Below, one piece after another: positions 60,920 through 64,000 of a DNA stretch of 64,000 bases. The stretch is from positions 1-64,000 of the forward strand of contig NZ_JAJEJP010000002.1 in NCBI RefSeq assembly GCF_021390495.1. Direction: 5' to 3'. How positions within the stretch are numbered: the first letter of the stretch is position 1; each line of letters begins with the position of its first letter. The stretch comes from Paraburkholderia sp. ZP32-5 (lineage in GTDB: Bacteria > Pseudomonadota > Gammaproteobacteria > Burkholderiales > Burkholderiaceae). A program made the position numbers and the translations under genes. A model generated the notes under the pieces. It was not told the origin of the DNA. It saw only the letters and a list, made by a program, of their open reading frames with translations, and did not search any database.

Positions 60920-61846
60920 TTACACCAGCGCGCCTGCCTCGCTCGTCAGGTCCCGCGCAATAAACTCCACGAACGCGCGAATCCGATTCGACATCTGATG
61001 CCGCGGCGAATACACCGCGAAGATATCCGCGTTCGATGTGTCGTGATCGGGCAGCAGCTGAACCAGCGAGCCGTCCGCGAGGTACTGCCTGATGTCCCAC
61101 TCGGCGCGCATCAGGATGCCGTGACCTTCGAGCGCCCACTTCACGGCGATCTCGCCGTCGTTGGTGGTCAACGTGCCCTTGATGCGCACCGCTTCCGTCT
61201 TGCGCGCGGCGCCGCGACCGGAGGTCAGACGCCACACGCCGTACGCTTCGTCGCCCTGACGGATGCCGATGCAGTTGTGGCGCGTCAGATCGTGCGGCGT
61301 CAGCGGCATGCCGTGCGCCACGATATACGACGGCGCCGCGCACAGCAGACGCCGGTTCGGCGCGAGCCGGCGCGCGACCACGCGCGTGTCCGGCGGCTCG
61401 CCGAAGCGGATGCAGACGTCGTAAGTGTCGTCGGTCAGCGGCGGGGGGGTGACCGACAACTGCAATTGCACCGATACCTGCGGATAGCGCGCGACAAAGC
61501 GCGAAATCGCCGGGCCGACATGGCTGCGGCCGAAACCGAGCGTCGCGTTCACGCGCAGCAAGCCCTTCGGCGTCTTCTTCGCCGAGCCGAGCAGTTCGGC
61601 CAGTTCGTCGATTTCATCCAGAATCCGCCGCGCGTGCGCGACGTATAGCTCGCCTTCGGGCGTCAGCATCATGCGGCGCGTGGTGCGGTTCACCAGCGCG
61701 ACACCCGCGCGCTGCTCCATCTGCGTGAGGCGCTTGCTGACCGCCGCGGCCGTCAGCCCCAACTCGCGCGCGGCCGCGCTCAGGCTGCCGCTCGCGGCGA
61801 GCGTGGAGAAAAAGCCCAGATCCGCTGGCTGGACGGTCTCGCTCAT
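60920..61846 (-). CDS. LysR-family regulator (DmlR-like)
   Basis: A 308-residue LysR regulator with an N-terminal winged helix (FFSTLAASGSLSAAARELGL, then AAVSKRLTQMEQRAGVALVN) and a C-terminal effector domain. It diverges from the tartrate/D-malate dehydrogenase gene with 119 bp between them. This layout is the same as E. coli dmlR-dmlA, so it probably activates that gene. Confidence 0.9.
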   Translation of the reverse strand: MSETVQPADLGFFSTLAASGSLSAAARELGLTAAAVSKRLTQMEQRAGVALVNRTTRRMMLTPEGELYVAHARRILDEIDELAELLGSAKKTPKGLLRVNATLGFGRSHVGPAISRFVARYPQVSVQLQLSVTPPPLTDDTYDVCIRFGEPPDTRVVARRLAPNRRLLCAAPSYIVAHGMPLTPHDLTRHNCIGIRQGDEAYGVWRLTSGRGAARKTEAVRIKGTLTTNDGEIAVKWALEGHGILMRAEWDIRQYLADGSLVQLLPDHDTSNADIFAVYSPRHQMSNRIRAFVEFIARDLTSEAGALV

Positions 61847-61965
61847 CGCTTCGTCAGGGCCTCGTGATTTGTGAATTCAAGTTAAAGATGCTTTGAGTTT
61901 AGCACCGGTTTCTACCGCCGCGATCAGACTAAAGTTCACTCACACATTTCACAGAGGACGGAGAC

Positions 61966-63072
61966 ATGAAGACCTATCGCATCGCAACCATCCCCGGCGA
62001 CGGCATCGGCAAGGAGGTCGTGCCCGCCGGCGCGCAGGTGCTCGAAGCGCTCGCGAAGACCACCCGCGCGTTCGCCTTCGAGTTCGAAAACTTCGACTGG
62101 GGCGGCGACTACTATCGCGCGCATGGCGTGATGATGCCGGCCGACGGCCTCGACGCGATCCGCAACAAGGACGCGATCCTGTTCGGCTCGGCCGGCGACA
62201 AGGACATTCCCGATCACATCACCTTGTGGGGCTTGCGGCTGAAGATCTGCCAGGGCTTCGATCAATACGCGAACGTGCGGCCGACGCGCATCCTGCCCGG
62301 CATCGACGCGCCGCTGAAATACTGCAAGCCCGAGGACCTGAACTGGGTCATCGTCCGCGAAAACTCGGAGGGCGAATATTCGGGCGTGGGCGGCCGCGTG
62401 CATCAGGGTCATCCGATCGAAGCGGCGACCGACGTGTCGATCCTGACGCGCGCCGGCGTCGAGCGCATCATGCGCTTCGCGTTCCGTCTCGCGCAGTCGC
62501 GTCCGCGCAAGCTGCTGACCGTCATCACGAAGAGCAACGCGCAGCGTCACGCGATGGTGATGTGGGATGAGATTGCGCTGCAAATCTCGAAGGAGTTTCC
62601 GGACGTCACGTGGGACAAGGAACTCGTCGATGCGGCGACCGCGCGCATGGTCAACCGTCCGGCGACGCTCGACACGATCGTCGCCACCAATCTGCACGCC
62701 GACATTCTTAGCGATCTCGCCGCCGCGCTCGCGGGCAGCCTCGGCATCGCGCCGACCGGCAACGTCGATCCGGAGCGCCGCTATCCGTCGATGTTCGAGC
62801 CGATCCACGGCTCCGCGTTCGACATCATGGGCAAGGGGCTCGCGAATCCGGTCGGCACGTTCTGGTCGGTCGTGATGTTGCTCGAACACCTTGGCGAATC
62901 CGACGCCGCGCGCCTCGTGATGCAGGCGATCGAAGCCGTGACCGCGAACCGGTCGCTGCATACGCGTGATCTCGGCGGCACTGCGACGACCGCGCAGGTG
63001 ACGGCGGCCGTTTGCGCGTTCATCGGCGCGTTCATCGAGCAGGCGGCGGCGCCTGCAGCGAACGCGGCGTGA
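61966..63072 (+). CDS. Tartrate / D-malate dehydrogenase (decarboxylating)
   Basis: A 368-residue member of the isocitrate/isopropylmalate dehydrogenase family with IATIPGDGIGKEVVPAG, VRENSEGEYSGVGGR, and TVITKSNAQR. The TtuC/DmlA group converts tartrate or D-malate with NAD, giving CO2 and oxo acids. Start follows AGGACGGAG. It is divergent from the LysR gene and is followed 180 bp on by an organic-acid type MFS gene. Confidence 0.9.
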   Translation: MKTYRIATIPGDGIGKEVVPAGAQVLEALAKTTRAFAFEFENFDWGGDYYRAHGVMMPADGLDAIRNKDAILFGSAGDKDIPDHITLWGLRLKICQGFDQYANVRPTRILPGIDAPLKYCKPEDLNWVIVRENSEGEYSGVGGRVHQGHPIEAATDVSILTRAGVERIMRFAFRLAQSRPRKLLTVITKSNAQRHAMVMWDEIALQISKEFPDVTWDKELVDAATARMVNRPATLDTIVATNLHADILSDLAAALAGSLGIAPTGNVDPERRYPSMFEPIHGSAFDIMGKGLANPVGTFWSVVMLLEHLGESDAARLVMQAIEAVTANRSLHTRDLGGTATTAQVTAAVCAFIGAFIEQAAAPAANAA

Positions 63073-63252
63073 AACTTTGCCTGAATGTCGGCGGGAGTCC
63101 TGGCTGGCATTTAGCTGGAATTGACGTCACTCGGTATGAACCGAGCGTTATCCACGCATGTGGTTGCGCGGTTGGCCCAGGCATAGCCGGCGCGCGCAAT
63201 CACCATTCGGCGAACGCGGCCCAACGTCGGCCGCGCGCCGCAGGAGGAGACA

Positions 63253-64000
63253 ATGACTTCCGAACTCGAAAGCCGGGTGTCCCGCAAGCTGATGCTGCGA
63301 ATCATCCCGTTCGTCATGCTGCTGTATTTCGTGAGCTTTCTCGACCGCGTGAATGTGGGTTTCGCGGCGTTGTCGATGAACAAGGCGATCGGTCTTTCGC
63401 CGACCGCATTCGGACTCGGCGGCGGACTGTTTTTCATCGGCTATTTTCTGTTCGAAGTGCCGTCGAACCTGATTCTCCACAAGGTCGGCGCGCGCCGCTG
63501 GATTGCGCGCGTGATGGTGTCGTGGGGGATCGTGTCGCTCGCATCCGCGTTCGTCGTCGGACCGAATAGCTTCTACGCGCTGCGCTTTATTCTCGGCGTC
63601 GCGGAAGCGGGCTTCTTTCCGGGGATCATCCTTTATCTGAGCCTGTGGTTTCCGTCGCGTCAGCGCGCGGTTGCCGCTGCGTGGTTCATGGCTGCGGCGC
63701 CGATTTCCACCGCGATCGGCTCGCCGATTTCCGGCGCGATCATGCAACTGCCGCCGATCGCCGGGCTCGCAGACTGGCAACTGCTCTACATACTCGAAGC
63801 ATTGCCCGCGATCGTGCTCGGCTTTTGCGTACTGAAGTACCTGACCGATGCGCCCGCGCAAGCGCAATGGCTGCAGCCGGAAGAACGCGACTGGCTGATC
63901 GCGAAGCTGAAGCTCGAAGCGGACGCGCGCCATGCGCATGCGGGCCACACGGCCGGTGCGCTCAGTGCATTGCGCGATCCGCGTGTGCTGGCGCTTGCGT
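63253..64000 (+). CDS. MFS transporter of the anion:cation symporter family (partial)
   Basis: The ATG at 63253 follows AGGAGGAG. The 249 residues visible show about six helices with the ACS-family motifs FLDRVNVGFAALSMN, FFIGYFLFEVPSNL and GVAEAGFFPGIILYLSLWFP. The gene is cut by the window end, and the rest lies beyond 64000. Placement after the dehydrogenase suggests tartrate or a similar acid as substrate (TtuB-like). Confidence 0.9.
   Translation, partial: MTSELESRVSRKLMLRIIPFVMLLYFVSFLDRVNVGFAALSMNKAIGLSPTAFGLGGGLFFIGYFLFEVPSNLILHKVGARRWIARVMVSWGIVSLASAFVVGPNSFYALRFILGVAEAGFFPGIILYLSLWFPSRQRAVAAAWFMAAAPISTAIGSPISGAIMQLPPIAGLADWQLLYILEALPAIVLGFCVLKYLTDAPAQAQWLQPEERDWLIAKLKLEADARHAHAGHTAGALSALRDPRVLALA

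Noticed and set aside
59472..61343. A 623-residue frame reaching into the LysR gene
   Set aside because: The N-terminal part overlaps the LysR gene out of frame. The TAXI protein starts at 60818.
63148..63156. TTATCCACG, one mismatch from a DnaA box
   Set aside because: Single isolated near match, expected by chance in a window of this size.
1..64000. CRISPR arrays, tRNA or rRNA genes, insertion sequences, prophage
   Set aside because: No regularly spaced identical repeats, no tRNA-like cloverleaf pattern, no transposase or phage gene was recognised while reading both strands.

Overview
The window reads as the replication-origin end of a secondary chromosome (chromosome 2 type) of a Burkholderiaceae bacterium, most likely Paraburkholderia or Burkholderia. 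Base 1 is the first base of a plasmid-type replication initiator gene. It is followed by a parB/parA pair and four copies of the palindrome TTTATGCGCATAAA, which matches my memory of the Burkholderia chromosome-2 parS family (GTTTATGCGCATAAAC). DNA is G+C rich throughout. No rRNA, tRNA, CRISPR array, insertion sequence or prophage was recognised.

Layout. 1-3.9 kb: rep, parB, parA and the parS cluster. 3.9-12 kb: mixed housekeeping genes (ArsC-like reductase, an orphan SsuA-like binding protein, a GntP permease, a frameshifted DUF1272 gene with a triplicated 3' end, an ECF sigma/anti-sigma pair divergent from a 43-aa secreted Cys peptide, an inverted pair of perfect DnaA boxes, an FMN reductase and a YflT-like stress protein). 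12-17 kb: a hybrid histidine kinase divergent from a CheY-like regulator, CheC-like phosphatase and PAS-GGDEF cyclase operon. 17-32.5 kb: a large hopanoid locus (hpnD, hpnE, shc, hpnG, an mlaA paralogue, hpnN, hpnM, hpnH, a second-type ispH, hpnB, hpnA). The products make squalene, cyclise it to hopene, add and trim an adenosyl side chain, and apparently move the lipid with an Mla/RND-like set. 32.5-40.7 kb: single genes (acylphosphatase, EgtD-like methyltransferase, RarD, Mpo1-like protein, Crp/Fnr regulator, secreted nuclease and several unknowns).

40.8-57 kb: the most unusual part, a roughly 16 kb catabolic locus. An IclR regulator and a porin face a long, tightly packed operon: Rieske ferredoxin, a small recombinase-like HTH protein, a single-subunit Rieske oxygenase, SDR, cupin, alpha/beta hydrolase, a second IclR, an atypical SDR, a ThDP enzyme, a NadX-like dehydrogenase, ALDH, a two-domain extradiol (VOC) dioxygenase, ferredoxin reductase and an MFS permease. 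Two near-identical palindromes (GTTCCTTGTATGGAAC and GTTCCATGTATGGAC), each just downstream of a predicted -10 box, sit before the operon and before the porin. They look like a shared IclR operator. I do not recognise the substrate.

57-64 kb: GNAT acetyltransferase, DUF3562 protein, a DMT exporter with a histidine-rich tail, a TAXI-type binding protein, and a LysR / tartrate-D-malate dehydrogenase / MFS locus that runs off the window end.
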